The notes below the pieces were generated by a model. The model was given only the letters and a program-made list of their open reading frames with translations, had not been told where the DNA came from and made no database searches. Positions 23,035 to 35,165 of a stretch of 64,000 nucleotides of DNA are shown here, in pieces. The position numbers and the translations under genes are program-made. The first letter of the stretch is position 1. Every line of letters starts with the position of its first letter. Location of the stretch: positions 191,594-255,593 of the forward strand of contig JAKUCV010002551.1 of assembly GCA_028386065.3 (NCBI GenBank), written 5' to 3'. Source of the DNA: Turnera subulata. Its lineage: Eukaryota; Streptophyta; Magnoliopsida; Malpighiales; Passifloraceae.

Positions 23035-25141
23035 TGGTAGGGCAGTTCTCTACTGTCACAGATTAATCCTACAACTGGACAGGGTAGTTGTAGTTTTCTA
23101 TCAAGGTCGTATCCACAGAGACTGGGATGATTCTATTACTCCTTACCTATGACAAATTAGAATTGAGACAATTAAACAAAAACGGATTATGGGGTGAGTG
23201 TCAATCGTAAATCGAATTAAGCAAGAGAATAAAAGTAATAGCAGTGTTGAAGTAGGTGGGAATCAGGTTTGGTGAAATCTTAAGCATCCAGGGATTCACA
23301 TATCTCGCCTTTATGCTCTAAATTGCTCAACAGCATCATCACAGGCTGGGCCTGTGTGACGCCCTGTGTTTAATAAGATGTCTTGAAGGGGCTCCCAACC
23401 TAAGGTACTACCACTTTCGATCTTATTGACAGTTCTCTAAGCTTCCATCTACCCCCTGTCACTAGAGTAGACGTCCACTTAGAGGTGAAGTTGGTGTTGG
23501 TGCTAATTACCCACAGTCTCTCCCTATCTTCTTTCGAACGGCTAGGGAGTAAAGGCTGATAGTTGTTGGTCAAGCTCACTTGGCTTTTCCTTTCGGTCCT
23601 TTGCCAAGATGCTACTAGATTTAAGATAGAATGCTCAATAATCAATCAAGAATTAGATTAAAAGTGGTGTCATTTTCTTGACTATGCTGCAACAGGCTGA
23701 GACAGTGCCGAGTCCGTGACTGAGCCTGTGGCTGAGCCTGTCGAGAACACAAGGTCAATTACATAGATTGGTTCTTGCAGGCGCTCTCAACCTATACTGA
23801 ACCCATTTTTTTACACTTATAGGTTCCTCCCAAAGTTCTCACTCATTCTAATGCTTTCGCATCGGTCAAACTAAGGGGATTAAGAATTGGTGTTGAGGCT
23901 AATTCCTCAATTAGTTCCTAATTTCTTTCAAAACTAAGAGCTAAGGGTTGGTTGTTGTTGTTCCAGCGACTATGGTTTCTCCTTTCGGTCCTTCACCTAG
24001 CTAAATATAATCATGTATGGGTTTGATCAAGACTCAAACATGGAGCGAGTTTACAACAACCAAACAAGAAAAACGGTTAAGAACATATGAAGGGCAATTT
24101 ATTGCACTAAGAATAGAGACATGCTTCACCCCTTCAACCTAAGAGGGTTTGTTTAGTTCATAATCAAGGTTACAAAATCAAAAGAAATTAAATGTAGCAT
24201 AATGTTTGGAACAATTCTAGAGGTTAGGGACAACACGATTTCTGCCCAGAAAAGGCTGCATAATCTTGTTTTCCCTTGAATCCTTTGTTCCAAGAACTTC
24301 TGCAAGTTATGGGTGTTGATCGAGGGTTCAGTTCGATGTGTGTTTTTCCTTTCTCCCTCTCTTTTATGGTGCAGATTCCTCTCTTCTCTTCTCTCCCATT
24401 TGCTGGAAGGTATGGCAGTTGGGCAAGTTGAGCTTCAGTTGCCCTTCTTGGTCCTCGAGGTAAGGCACCATGGGAGGTGTGTCGAATGGGTGAAATCTGC
24501 AAATCAGCAAATTTTTAGAAGACTTAGGGGGAGGATAATGGTTCTTTAATTGTTAAATTCTTTTGGTGTGATGATTATCCCCTCTTTCCCATGCTTAAAT
24601 TCTTCTGAGTCGCTCAGGTCATGATTGCAGAGTTGAAAGTTCTACAAGTGGTGAAGCTCTGTAATTGGCTGAGTTTAATATTCTTATCTTTGCGTTATGG
24701 TCATCTGCAGATTCCACAGGCTGAGCCTGTGTTGGGCCTGTGCCTGAGGCTGTATGCGATTTATTCCCATTTTTCTGTGCTATTGATTTCAGCTCTTTTT
24801 TAGATTGATCGAGTGGCGTGATGGCTTCGTGGATCAAGGCAAAGGTGGTGAAATCCAGTGGATAACTTGTGATTGGAGGGGGATTCGTGGCCTTTTACTG
24901 ATTCTGCAATGAACAACAAACTGTCAAAAAGGCTCATACTGTGCCAGAGGCTATTTCTTCGAATTCTCCAATAAATCTCCAAAATCCTTTGAAATGCAAC
25001 TGGAATCACTAATCATACAGTAAGGGATAGAATTTAAGAGAATAAGATGAAATAATGCAAAGCAAGACATATAATCATGATAAATTGAGAGTAAATTTAT
25101 CTAAAATCATGCCTAAAGCTATGCATATTTCATGTGCATCA
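23035..25141 (-). repeat. Athila-like 3' LTR (2,107 bp)
   Basis: Starts TGGTAGGGCAG and ends GTGCATCA in forward reading; TG...CA ends, next to the ATGAC duplication. About the same length as the solo copy at 39256-41267 and clearly homologous along its whole length. Confidence 0.9.
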
Positions 25142-26692
25142 AAATACTCCAAACTGAAGATTTTGCTTGTCCTCAAGCAATCAGAAGAGAAAAGAAGGCA
25201 TGATTTCGAAAGGAAGTAAAACAATTCCAATGCATCAGATTTTCGCTAGGTTTCTCTCTTGTGGTGTCCCAATTTGGCATCCTCTTATTCTTCCTTAAAA
25301 ACTGCATAGACTCTAATCAAATTCCTCGTCAGTAGTTTTGTCATAAAAATCACAAGAATAATTTTGCAACTGGCCTCCATTCCTTCTGTCATTCGAGGAA
25401 TTCAGTTAAAGATTGAAATGTGGAAAACAATACCTCATATGCAGACCCATTACCTTTTGTCTCCACTAATGTGCATAAGTCATCAAGCTAGGATCACTAG
25501 GACTTATTCGTGTTGTATTGAGGCTGGGTGAGGGTTGTCAAAGAAGGGTGGATGGTTTTTGCAAGGGTCAATGGCTTGTGAACTCGATTTCTTTTGTTTT
25601 TGTTTATGAACAACATGAGACAGTGTAGAGCCTGTTTGACCTTGTATTTTCAGCGGTCTCATGCTGTTCAGTAACTGTGTCCCAATACTTCAGCCATTCT
25701 TGATGTAACCACTGATTCCAACAGATGGATTGGATTTGTGTTCCTTGGTGGAGTATGATTTCCCAGATGTTGTCCTTGCCCTTCCTCCCTTTCTTTATTT
25801 TTGTTTTTCTTTTCTTTTTTTTCCTTCTTCCCATATGTTTTTCATTTTGTTTTTCTTTTTCAAGGGGAACTGAGTATGGTTCATTTCTTTTTTCTAATCT
25901 TGATCAAATCTTGCTCACATGCTCATCGACAAGGTGAGGCTATTTGAAGGAGTTTGTGCCTTTAGACACTGATGGCCCCTGCTTATGGCTGCAAATGGTT
26001 GAGGGCGGACTGTGCAGGGTAATTAAATAAAATGGGGGCCATTTTGATTGGCTCAAATGGGGTTGCAAGGGTTTGAGTGAGGTGTGGATTGGTGTAGTCT
26101 ATTTGGTGTGCCAAAGATGGCCTAGATCCTATCCTTGCTTGTAGACTTTGCTTAAATTTCACCTTGACAGAAGTAATGGCCTGTTCTAAGGTAAACAGGC
26201 TGAGGCTGTTTGTTTAGAAAAATTCCTTAACATGGTCCTTCTTTCGACAGAGTTCATGGAATGCAGTTGCTTGATTATTCCTGTTCTGTTTTGGAATAAA
26301 AATAAGACAAGTCATAAGATTATGGTCTTGAGCAAAATTTAAATGGAACAAGAGAGAGTGCATAAATATAAAGACAGGCTGACATTGGGAGAAACAAAGT
26401 GAAAATAGAAATCGAAATTGCATTACATGAACACTAGAAAGTACACAACATAGTTGCACCCTAAAATTCCCCAAACTGAAAAATTTGCAGTGTCCTCACT
26501 GCATAAGCAAAACAAAAACAGGGTGCAATAACGACAAGGTCACATAAACAAAAGAAGCATACTGCCGAAAACAAAAGAGAAAAGGTCGAGGCAAAGTTAT
26601 ATTGACACAAAAAAAAACCCCAAACTGAAAGTCTAACTATGTGTAGTGGGGTTAGTCTAGACTAGTTCTGTACTGCAGAATCGGGGGAAAGT
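25142..26692 (-). other. Athila-like 3' internal region with repeated PPT-like phrases
   Basis: No coding frame recognised. Three copies of a CCAAACTGAA phrase (minus strand TTCAGTTTGG) occur at about 25150, 26472 and 26617; the first two adjoin GCTTGTCCTCAAGC or GCAGTGTCCTCACTGC. The copy next to the LTR is the likely polypurine tract. AAAGT at 26688-26692 is the left duplication of the inserted Copia. Confidence 0.55.
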
Positions 26693-28218
26693 TGTTAGTA
26701 ATATGCCCAAAAGCCAATCAATGGATGATCATATATAGTCGTGTATATACATTAAGGTTATTCCAATAAATATCGTTTATGAGATAAACGCTTGCACATA
26801 TTTATAACCCTAGAATATTTATATATTCTTAAATGTCCCTAGTCGATTATTATTATGGATGGGTTGTAATAATAAATTAAGACTAGCGTATGTTGAGAAT
26901 TTATATGTGATATGAATTCTACATACGGGTACAAGATAGAGAACTTGTGGACTGGACCGACCCACATAAGAATGCTACATGGAGCGTTATATGTTTGTCG
27001 ATAGCGATTCTTATATGTATTGTCCTTAGACCTGAGATCGTCAAGGTTCCCAACATGTGAGTCATATACTTTGATATTATTCCTAGTCATCCGTAACTGG
27101 GTGGACTTAAGGATAATCATTGGGTATATGATAATGTGTAGTGGGTTTTGTATGATCCAGAGGGGATTCGTCCAACCCATATTACGGGTATATTATCGGA
27201 TGGTTTCTTGATAGAGTTGAACTGTAAATGCACGGCCGTGCTCGGATTATGATATGGTGATATCATTGGTATCCGTTTTACACTGTTAAATCGAGGATTA
27301 AGAAACCGAGATTAAACATATACGAGATTGACATATTCCATGTCTCGGTTTATTCTTGGTAATGGGACGAAGGGATGATGACATGTTTCGAGGCATTTAG
27401 AATCAGTACTGATCTTGTCGTTCGGGTAGCAATGATGTGTTGCTAGACGCCGCTCTTTGCTTATAATTGTAAAATGAGATTTTACAATTATTTACGGACG
27501 TTACAAGTGCCTACAGGGTCACACACATACAGCCGTTGATTCGAGCAGGTGGTTGAACCATGGTTGGACCACGGTTCGACCAAGGTGTGGTTAGACCGCG
27601 GTTGGACCGTGGTTGGACCAGGGTCGTTTTTGGGCTGGTTTGGTTCAATTATTGTCAGAATAATTGACCAAACTTAGTGTTGTGATGAGTTGGTGTGTTG
27701 GTGCACTAGTGGGAGACATAATCATGTTGCTTAATGGTCCACCTTATTGGCCATTAACTCCACTACATTATGCATTTGATGGGGTTGAGTAATCTGATTG
27801 CTCTAGCCTTCCTCCTTACTTGCTTGAGGTTTTTCAGAGCTTTGAGCGGGTCTTGAGGTCTGAAAATTTTCAGAGGCAAAGCACACACACATCTTCTTGA
27901 GAAAGAAGAAAGAAAACACCAAAAACACAACTCCCGAAAATCTGTTGCTAGCACACCAGTTCGGGAGAGCTCGGGTTGAAGTCGTGAGAGGTTCTTCAGC
28001 CGGTTACAACGGTTCGTGTGGATACCGTAGAGGGGCGAGGCTTACGTCTGGCTCTTACTGATTCCGACACTTCAGTTAGGTGGAAGATCCTAACCTTTCA
28101 GGTACGGAAAATTGTTATTCGGTTTATATACTTCACATGTGTTCCTGTGTTGTTTCCGGAAATTTCGTTGCATGTTTATCTTGTATATGAGTGTCATATA
28201 GCATACCGGAAACTAACA
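26693..28218 (+). repeat. Copia-2 copy 1 5' LTR
   Basis: 1,526 bp, TGTTAG...CTAACA. Contains helically phased GGTTGGACC repeats (27546-27625). The TATAAATAGGGC motif found in copy 2 LTRs is missing here. Confidence 0.92.
27546..27630 (+). repeat. 11-bp phased GGTTGGACC repeats in Copia-2 LTR
   Basis: Units such as GGTTGGACCGC, GGTTGGACCGT, GGTTGGACCAG run head to tail with 11-bp spacing. Also present at about 34497-34572 and, in reverse orientation, in copy 2 LTRs (48181-48265 and 54968-55052). Each unit contains an inverted GGT...ACC. Confidence 0.85.
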
Positions 28219-28233
28219 GTGGTAGCGGAGCCT
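28219..28233 (+). other. Copia-2 copy 1 primer binding site
   Basis: GTGGTAGCGGAGCCT directly follows the 5' LTR. It resembles the initiator-Met site (TGGTATCAGAGC) with changes; the opposite-strand copy has the same sequence at 54359-54345, so the variant is a family property. Confidence 0.7.
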
Positions 28234-28665
28234 CTTGTGAAGCTCTAAACTGAATTCATGTTCATATATTACATGTGGTGTAGCTTGAACTTGTTTAGGT
28301 ATATGCGATATGCTGCAATTCTTTTTAGTATATGAGATATGCTTGCATATGTGTGAGATGCTGAATTTTTTTTGGTATATGTGATTTGCCATGCAAATAT
28401 ATGCATATGTTTGATATGTTTTTGGTATATATACATGATATGTTCTATGTGATAAAGCATGATCATGTTATATTGTATTCAATTGTGTATATGTGATATA
28501 TATGTTGTTGAGGTTGATTTGTCAAAAATGTTTTGACAACAAGCACTTGATTGGTATGAGATTTCAATCAAGATGTTCATGGCAGTAAGTCGAAGAGTTC
28601 GACTAAGAAAAATCGAGTGTCGGTTTGTGTATCGAACGATTGTCGTTCTAGTACATCTAGGCCAC

Positions 28666-29579
28666 AACATCGATGTTGGTGTGACCAACATCGATGTTGG
28701 CATGAGTTTAGCTTTGGCCGAACCTTCATAACATCGATGTTGTGTGACAAACATCGATGTTCTGATGAAGTGTAGCCTCGGCCAAATCTTCACAACATCG
28801 ATGTTGTGTGACCAACATCGATGTTCTCATGCAAACACTCAACAACATCGATGTTAAGAGTTACAACATCGATGTTATTTGAGCTCGGCCAAATTGGTTT
28901 GAAGTTCCAGAATTCAAATAACATCGATGTTCAAGTTCCAACATCGATGTTATTGAGTTCCAGAAGTTCAAACATCGATGTTTAAGGTCAACATCGATGT
29001 TATAATGCTACTGCCAAAATCTTGAACTTTCAAGTACTCAAAACATCGATGTTTAAGTGTTCAACATCGATGTTCTTGAGCTACTACCAAATAGTTTGGA
29101 GTTCAAGTACTCAAACATCGATGTTTAAGTGTTAACATCGATGTTCTATGCACTCGGCAACCTCCAACATCGATGTTTGATGGTCAACATCGATGTTTTG
29201 AGGGTTCGGCAACCTCCAACATCGATGTTTGATGGTCAACATCGATGTTTTGAGGGTTCGGCAACCTCCAACATCGATGTTTGAGTGTCAACATCGATGT
29301 TTTGCAGATTCGCAAACTCCAAACATCGATGTTGAAGGGTTCAACATCGATGTTGTGGAACCCAGTAACTTCAACTGTGAATTCGGGGCAAAAGGAAGCC
29401 GAATTGGTGTCTGGTCTGAACAACACAGTTGTAGCCCTACTTCTTAGCTTTCCAGGGACACCAAGTTTGCACAAATCCGAGCTCTACAGCTCTGGATATG
29501 GCCGAAATACTAAGTGCTACCAAGTAGTTGGGAGAATCAGATTCTCAAAACATCGATGTTCAAGTTAGACATCGATGTT
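28666..29579 (+). repeat. Array of 26 palindromes ACATCGATGT in 13 pairs (Copia-2 copy 1 leader)
   Basis: The 10-bp palindrome ACATCGATGT (mostly extended to AACATCGATGTT) occurs 26 times in 914 bp. It comes in pairs whose starts are 19-21 bp apart, with 35-65 bp of variable text between pairs and a longer gap before the last pair. Palindromes are nearly invariant while the spacers vary. It lies between primer site and gag. Copy 2 has only three. Short open frames here (NIDV/TSML/HRC repeats) are a by-product. Confidence 0.95.
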
Positions 29580-30139
29580 CACATGTATTTTTGGTTTCCA
29601 AACTTACATAACATCAATGTATGATTTGTTGATTATATGCATGTGATGTATGAACATATGTTGATGAAATATTAAGTTCTTAGTTGCCTTCCATGATAAG
29701 CACTCATCATTGCTTAGATCAACACTAGGTAGGTTTTGCCAAAGCAAGGTGCCTATGTTTATCCTAGCAAGGTGCGAGTGGATAATTGTAATATCTCGAC
29801 TGCTTATTGTGGGTTTGGACTTAACTAAGTCATCTTAATAGGATTAAGGACTTAGAGGCAAGGGTTGAGTAATGTCTATGAGATAGATATGGACAAAGTG
29901 TTGTTCACTCAACTATCCAAGAGTTACATGAGATGTAATTGACAAGAGTTGTCTACCTAAATAGCTATGATGTAGGTGATCAGCCAAAGCTGACTTATAT
30001 TGTAGTGAAATATGGATCTTGGCCTACTTGTTGTCATTCTTTTGATTCATAGTAGGAGTATCATTTAATAGAATTCATTGTTAAATGATTTTGTATACAT
30101 GACTATTATTTGTGTGAGTTGATCATTGTTGTAGAGTTA

Positions 30140-30880
30140 CCATTGCACAAAACACTAGCACATTATCATTGCGATCGGTCCTTGAGAAGGACAAGATGAA
30201 TAGGAATAGTTTCCTAGAGTGACATCACATTTTGAGGATAGTCCTCAAACAAGAAAAAGAAATTGTATGTCCTTGAATGGCCTGTTCCTAATGAACCGGC
30301 GCCTAATACTCTTAGGGCAGAATGAGACGCTTATAAATCTGAGCTAAGCGGGCTCCCCTAACAGAAATTGTACATCCAGAGGAATTTAGTGAAGCATGTT
30401 GATGATGCTTTGGATGATTGCATGCCTTATGCTAATTACCATGGACTCTGAGCTTCAGAAGCAACATGAGAACATGGGGGCGTTCGATATGATCGAACAC
30501 CTGAAAATGCTCTGTGTAGAGCAAGCAAGGCATGAGAGGTACGAGACCTCTAAGGCATTGTTCCAATGCAAGATGGCCGAGTTATCACCCGTGAGACCTC
30601 ATGTGCTCAAGATGATTAGATACATTGAGAGCCTTGAGGGTCTTGGTTTCCTTGGCAAAGGAAAGGGTAAAGCAAAGTTTGACGAGAAGAAGAAATGTAC
30701 CAAATGATTTGGTGCATGTACATCTTCTTGTTCTCATGTGTTGAATCCCATGGGTGGTGTTGCAAAGGTAGGAAATTGTTTCCGTTGCAATAAACCAGGC
30801 CATTAGAAGTGCAACTGCCCTATTTACCTTGAAAAGGTAAAGAAGCAGAAGGGAAGTGAGACTTCCGCTTCAGGTATTTT
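30140..30880 (+). pseudogene. Copia-2 copy 1 gag, internally deleted
   Basis: Homologous to the minus-strand gag at 52357-53148. Recognisable are QKQHENMGAFDMIEHLKMLC and FQCKMAELSPVRPHVLKMI, then a jump from EGLGF straight to GKGKGKAKF that removes about 70 codons still present in copy 2. A zinc knuckle (NCFRCNKPGH, then a stop where Trp is expected) lies near 30775-30820. The N-terminal part is full of stops. Confidence 0.8.
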
Positions 30881-33530
30881 GTTACAAAGGATAATATCTC
30901 TACCTCTGCATCATGGGTACTAGATACCGGATGTGGTTCTCACATTTGTGGAAATGTGAAGGAACTGAGAAAGAGTAGGAGAATGGCTAAGGGTGAGATA
31001 GACCTACGCGTCGGAATTGCAGCAAGAGTTGCTACATTAGTCGTAGGGACTTACTATCTATCCTTACCGAGTGTTATGGTTTTAGAACTGGACAATTGTT
31101 ACTATGTAGCTACCATAAGCAGGAATTTGATTTCTGTGTCTTGTATGGACAAGAAAGGTTTTTCATCTGTAATAAAGAACAATTGTTGTTCTATTTATTT
31201 CAATGAAAATTTATTATGGTGGTGCATTTTAAACGAAGGTTTGTATGTTCTAAACCTAGAAACGCCTGTCTATAATGTTAATACGAAGAAGGTTAGAATG
31301 AATGATTCTAGTGAAACCTATCTTTGGCATAGTCGTTTGGGCTATATAAACTAGACTCGTATTTCTAAACTCCATAAGGATGGAATTTTAGACTCATTTG
31401 ATTTTGAATCATTTGAGACATGTGAGTCATGTTTATTAGGCAAAGTGACGAAGGCTCCTTTTATCGGTAAAGGTGAAAGGGCTTTGGACTTGTTAGGCCT
31501 TATACATACTGATGTATGGGAACCTATGAGGACACAAGCTAGAGGTGGATTTCAATACTTCATTACATTTACTGATGATTTCAGTAGATATGGCTATGTG
31601 TACCTTATGAGACACAAGTCAGAATCCTTTGAAAAGTTCAAAGAATTCAAGAATGAAGTACAGAATCAACTCGGAAAAGTATTAAGATGCTTCGATCTGA
31701 TTGAGGAGGTGAATACTTAGATCGAGAGTTTCTTGATCATCTAAAGGGTTGTGGTATAGTATCACAACTTACTCCACCGGGTACGCCTCAATGGAATGGT
31801 ATATTCGATAGAAGGAACAGAACCTTGTTAGACATGGTTCGTTCTATGATGAGTCAAGCTGACCTTTCTTCTTCCTTTTAGAGACATGCATTATTGAGTG
31901 CTGCATTTACACTTAACCGTGTTCTATCTAAATCGGTCGAAAAGACACCATATGAGATATGGACTGGGAAGCATCCCAATTTGTCTTTTATTAGGATTTG
32001 GGGTTGTGAGGCTTACGTAAGACGTGAAACATCAGATAAACTCGGCCCTAAATCCGACAAGTGCCTTTTATATGATACCTTAAAGGGTATTATTTCTATA
32101 ATCCTTTAGAGCACAAAGTGTTTGTTGCTCGGACTGCTATTTTTCTAGAAAGATAGTTCATTTCTAGAAGAATCAGTGGGAGGAAATAGAACTCGAAGAA
32201 GTTCGAGATAGAGAGGCTGAGATGGAACAAGGACAAGATCCGCAAGTTGTTGTGGATGAGAATCATGTACCTGTAACACATGGACCGCGTAGGTCAGATA
32301 GGATTCGGTATGAGCCTGAGAGATATGGATTTCTCATAACTCATACTGGAGATGTGATGCTCATAGGTGAGGATGAGCCCACTTCCTATCAGCTGGCCAT
32401 TACGGGTCTGGACTCCAAGAAGAGGCTAGAAGCCATGAATTCGGAAATGGAATCCATGTATGAAAATAAGGTATAGACCTTGGTTGATCCACCTGAAGGG
32501 GTAAAACCTATAGGGTGCAATTGGGTCTTAGTGAAAGACCGACATGGATGGTAATGTGATTACCTTTAAAGGGCAATTGGTTGCAAAAGGTTTCAAGCAA
32601 GTTCATGTTATTGACTATGATGAAACCTTCTCACCAGTCGCCATAGTTAAATCCATCCAAATTCTATTGGCTATAGCTGCATACCATGACTATGAGATAT
32701 GGTATGCAAGTTGCAAAGGTCCATTTGTGGACTAAAGCAAGCTACAAGGAGTTGGAATCTTCGTTTTAACGATGTAATCAAAGAGTTTGGTTTCATCAAA
32801 AATGAAGATGAACCATGTGTTTATAAGAAGGTTAGTGGGAGCACTGTTGTTTTCTAGTTGTTGTATGTTGACGACATTCTAATCATTGAGAATGATGTTC
32901 CGACACTACAGTCTGTAAAGACTTGGCTAGGAAGAATTTCTCAATGAAGGACTTAAGAGGAGTTGCCTAAGTGTTAGGTATAAAGATCTATAGAGATAGA
33001 TCCAAAAGGCTTCTTGGCCTAAGTCAGAGTACATATATTGACAAGGTGCTAAAGAGGTTTAGCATGCAAGATTCCAAGAAGGGTTTCTTGCTCATGTCAC
33101 ATGGCATATCTCTCTCAAAGAGTCAATGTACTAGTACATCTAAGAAGAGAGAGTTGATGAGTTAGATTCCTTATGCATCTGTAATAGGATCTATCATGTA
33201 TGCCATGCCATGTACTAGATCGGATGTCGATTATGCTTTGAGTGTCACAAGCAGATGCCCTGATCCCGGTGAAAGTCACTGGACAACGGTTAAATATCCT
33301 TAAGTACTTGAGAAGCACTAAGGATGCATTCCTAGTTTACAGAAGCGTTGATGGGCTTGTTGTAAAGTGTTACAAAGATGCTAGCTTCCAAACTGACAGG
33401 GATGATTTTAGATCGCAATCAGGTTATGTGTTTTTGTCTTGGAGGTGGCACTATTTGCTGGAAGAATTCCAAGCAAGAAACAGTTGCCGACCCTACAACT
33501 GAGACTGTACTAAGTTATGTTTGAGAACTA
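30881..33530 (+). pseudogene. Copia-2 copy 1 pol remnants
   Basis: Protease motif SWVLDTGCGSHIC-like near 30905-30945. Integrase blocks are FITFTDDFSRYGYVYLM (31560 on) and WNGIFDRRNRTLLDM (stop-free but with the catalytic Glu context altered). Reverse-transcriptase blocks KGFKQVHVIDYDETFSPVA (32587 on) and MLTTF in place of the YVDD region frame; the YVDD-coding DNA is present at about 32865 but out of frame. RNase H-like CYKDASFQTDRDDF is near 33370. At least ten stops or shifts. Confidence 0.82.
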
Positions 33531-33638
33531 TGTTGCAGATCTTTTGACTGAGCCTCTCACACAGCGGAAGCATGATGGTCATGCTACATCCATTGGTATT
33601 AGATACATGGATGATTGGCTTTAGTGCAAGTGGGAGAT

Positions 33639-35165
33639 TATTAGTAATATGCCCAAAAGCCAATCAATGGATGATCGTATATAGTCGTGTATATACATTA
33701 AGGTTATTCCAATAAATATCGTTTATGAGATAAACGTTTGCACATATTTATAACCCTAGAATATTTATATATTCTTAAATGTCCCTAGTCGATTATTATT
33801 ATGGATGGGTTGTAATAATAAATTAAGACTAGCGTATGTTGAGAATTTATATGTGATATGAATTTTACATACGGGTACAAGTTAGAGAACTTGTGGACTG
33901 GACCGACCCACATAAGAATGCTACATGGAGCGTTATATGTTTATCGATAGCGATTCTTATATGTATTGTCCTTAGACCTGAGATCATCAAGGTTCCCAAC
34001 ATCTGAGTCATATACTTTGATATTATTCCTAGTCATCCGTAACTGGGTGGACTTAAGGGTAATCATTGGGTTTATGATAAGTGTGTAGTGGGTTTTGTAT
34101 GATCCAGAGGGGATTCGTCCAACCCATATAACGGGTATATTATCGGATGGTTTCTTGATAGAGTTGAACTGTAAATGCACGGCCGTGCTCGGATTATGAT
34201 ATGGTGATATCATTGGTATCCGTTTTACACTGTTAACTCGAGGATCAAGAAACCGAGATTAAACATATACGAGATTGACATATTCCATGTCTCGGTTTAA
34301 TCTTGGTAATGGGACGAAGGGACGATGACATGTTTCGAGGCATTTAGAATCAGTACTGATTTTGCCGTTCGGGTAGCAATGATGTGTTGCTAGACGCCGC
34401 TCTTTGCTTATAATTGTAAAATGAGATTTTACAATTATTGTCGGACGTTACAAGTGCCTACAGGGTCACACACATACAGCCGTTGATTCGAGCAGGTGGT
34501 TGAACCGTGGTTGGACCATGGTTCGACCAAGGTGTGGTTGGACCGCGGTTGGACCGTGGTTGGACCAGGGTCGTTTTTGGGCTGGTTTGGTTGAATTATT
34601 GTCAGAATAATTGACCAAACTTAGTGCTTTGATGAGTTGGTGTGTTGGTGCACTAGTGGGAGACATAATCATGTTGCTTAATGGTCCACCTTGTTGGCCA
34701 TTAACTCCACTACATTATGGATTTGATGGGGTTGAGTAATCTGATTGCTCTAGCCTTCCTCCTCACTTGCTTGAGGTTTTTCAGAGCTTTGAGAGGGTCT
34801 TGAGGTCTGAAAATTTTCAGAGGCAAAACACACACACATCTTCTTGAGAAAGAAGAAAGAAAACACCACAAACACAACTCCCGGAAATCTGTTGCTAGCA
34901 CACCAGTTCGGGAGAGCTCGGGTTGAAGTCGTGAGACGTTCTTCAGCCGGTTACAACGGTTTGTGTGGATACCATAGAGGGGCGAGGCTTACATCTGGCT
35001 CTTACTGATTCCGGCACTTCAGTTAGATGGAAGATCCTAACCTTTCAGGTACGGAAAATTGTTATTCGGTTTATATGCTTCACATGTGTTCCTGTGTTGT
35101 TTTCGGAAATTTCGCTGCATGTTTATCTTGTATATGAGTGTCATATAGCATACCAGAAACTAACA
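33639..35165 (+). repeat. Copia-2 copy 1 3' LTR
   Basis: 1,527 bp; a partial hand comparison shows about 2-3 percent divergence from the 5' LTR. First dinucleotide is TA, a likely post-insertion G-to-A change. Confidence 0.92.

Larger units (their letters stand above)
26693..35165 (+). mobile_element. Copia-2 copy 1 (8,473 bp), heavily decayed
   Basis: Perfect AAAGT duplications at 26688-26692 and 35166-35170. LTRs are 26693-28218 and 33639-35165. The 3' LTR starts TA instead of TG. Primer site GTGGTAGCGGAGCC lies at 28219 on. Internal order is leader, gag, protease, integrase, reverse transcriptase, RNase H, then PPT-like GTGGGAGAT (33630-33638). A copy of the same family lies on the opposite strand at 47566-55913. 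The coding part has many stops, a deletion in gag (about 200 bp) and one in reverse transcriptase (about 115 bp, between ATATGG repeats near 32700). The leader has an expanded palindrome array. Lineage may be Angela- or Tork-like by LTR length; uncertain. Confidence 0.93.

Noticed and set aside
24313..24837. Frames on both strands in the Athila LTR (also at 40295-40962)
   Set aside because: They lie in LTR sequence, carry no domain, and the paired LTR copies break them differently.
28666..29579. Repeat array resembling a CRISPR
   Set aside because: Repeats are 10-12 bp palindromes in pairs with irregular gaps, inside a plant retrotransposon leader; there is no repeat-spacer regularity and no cas genes.
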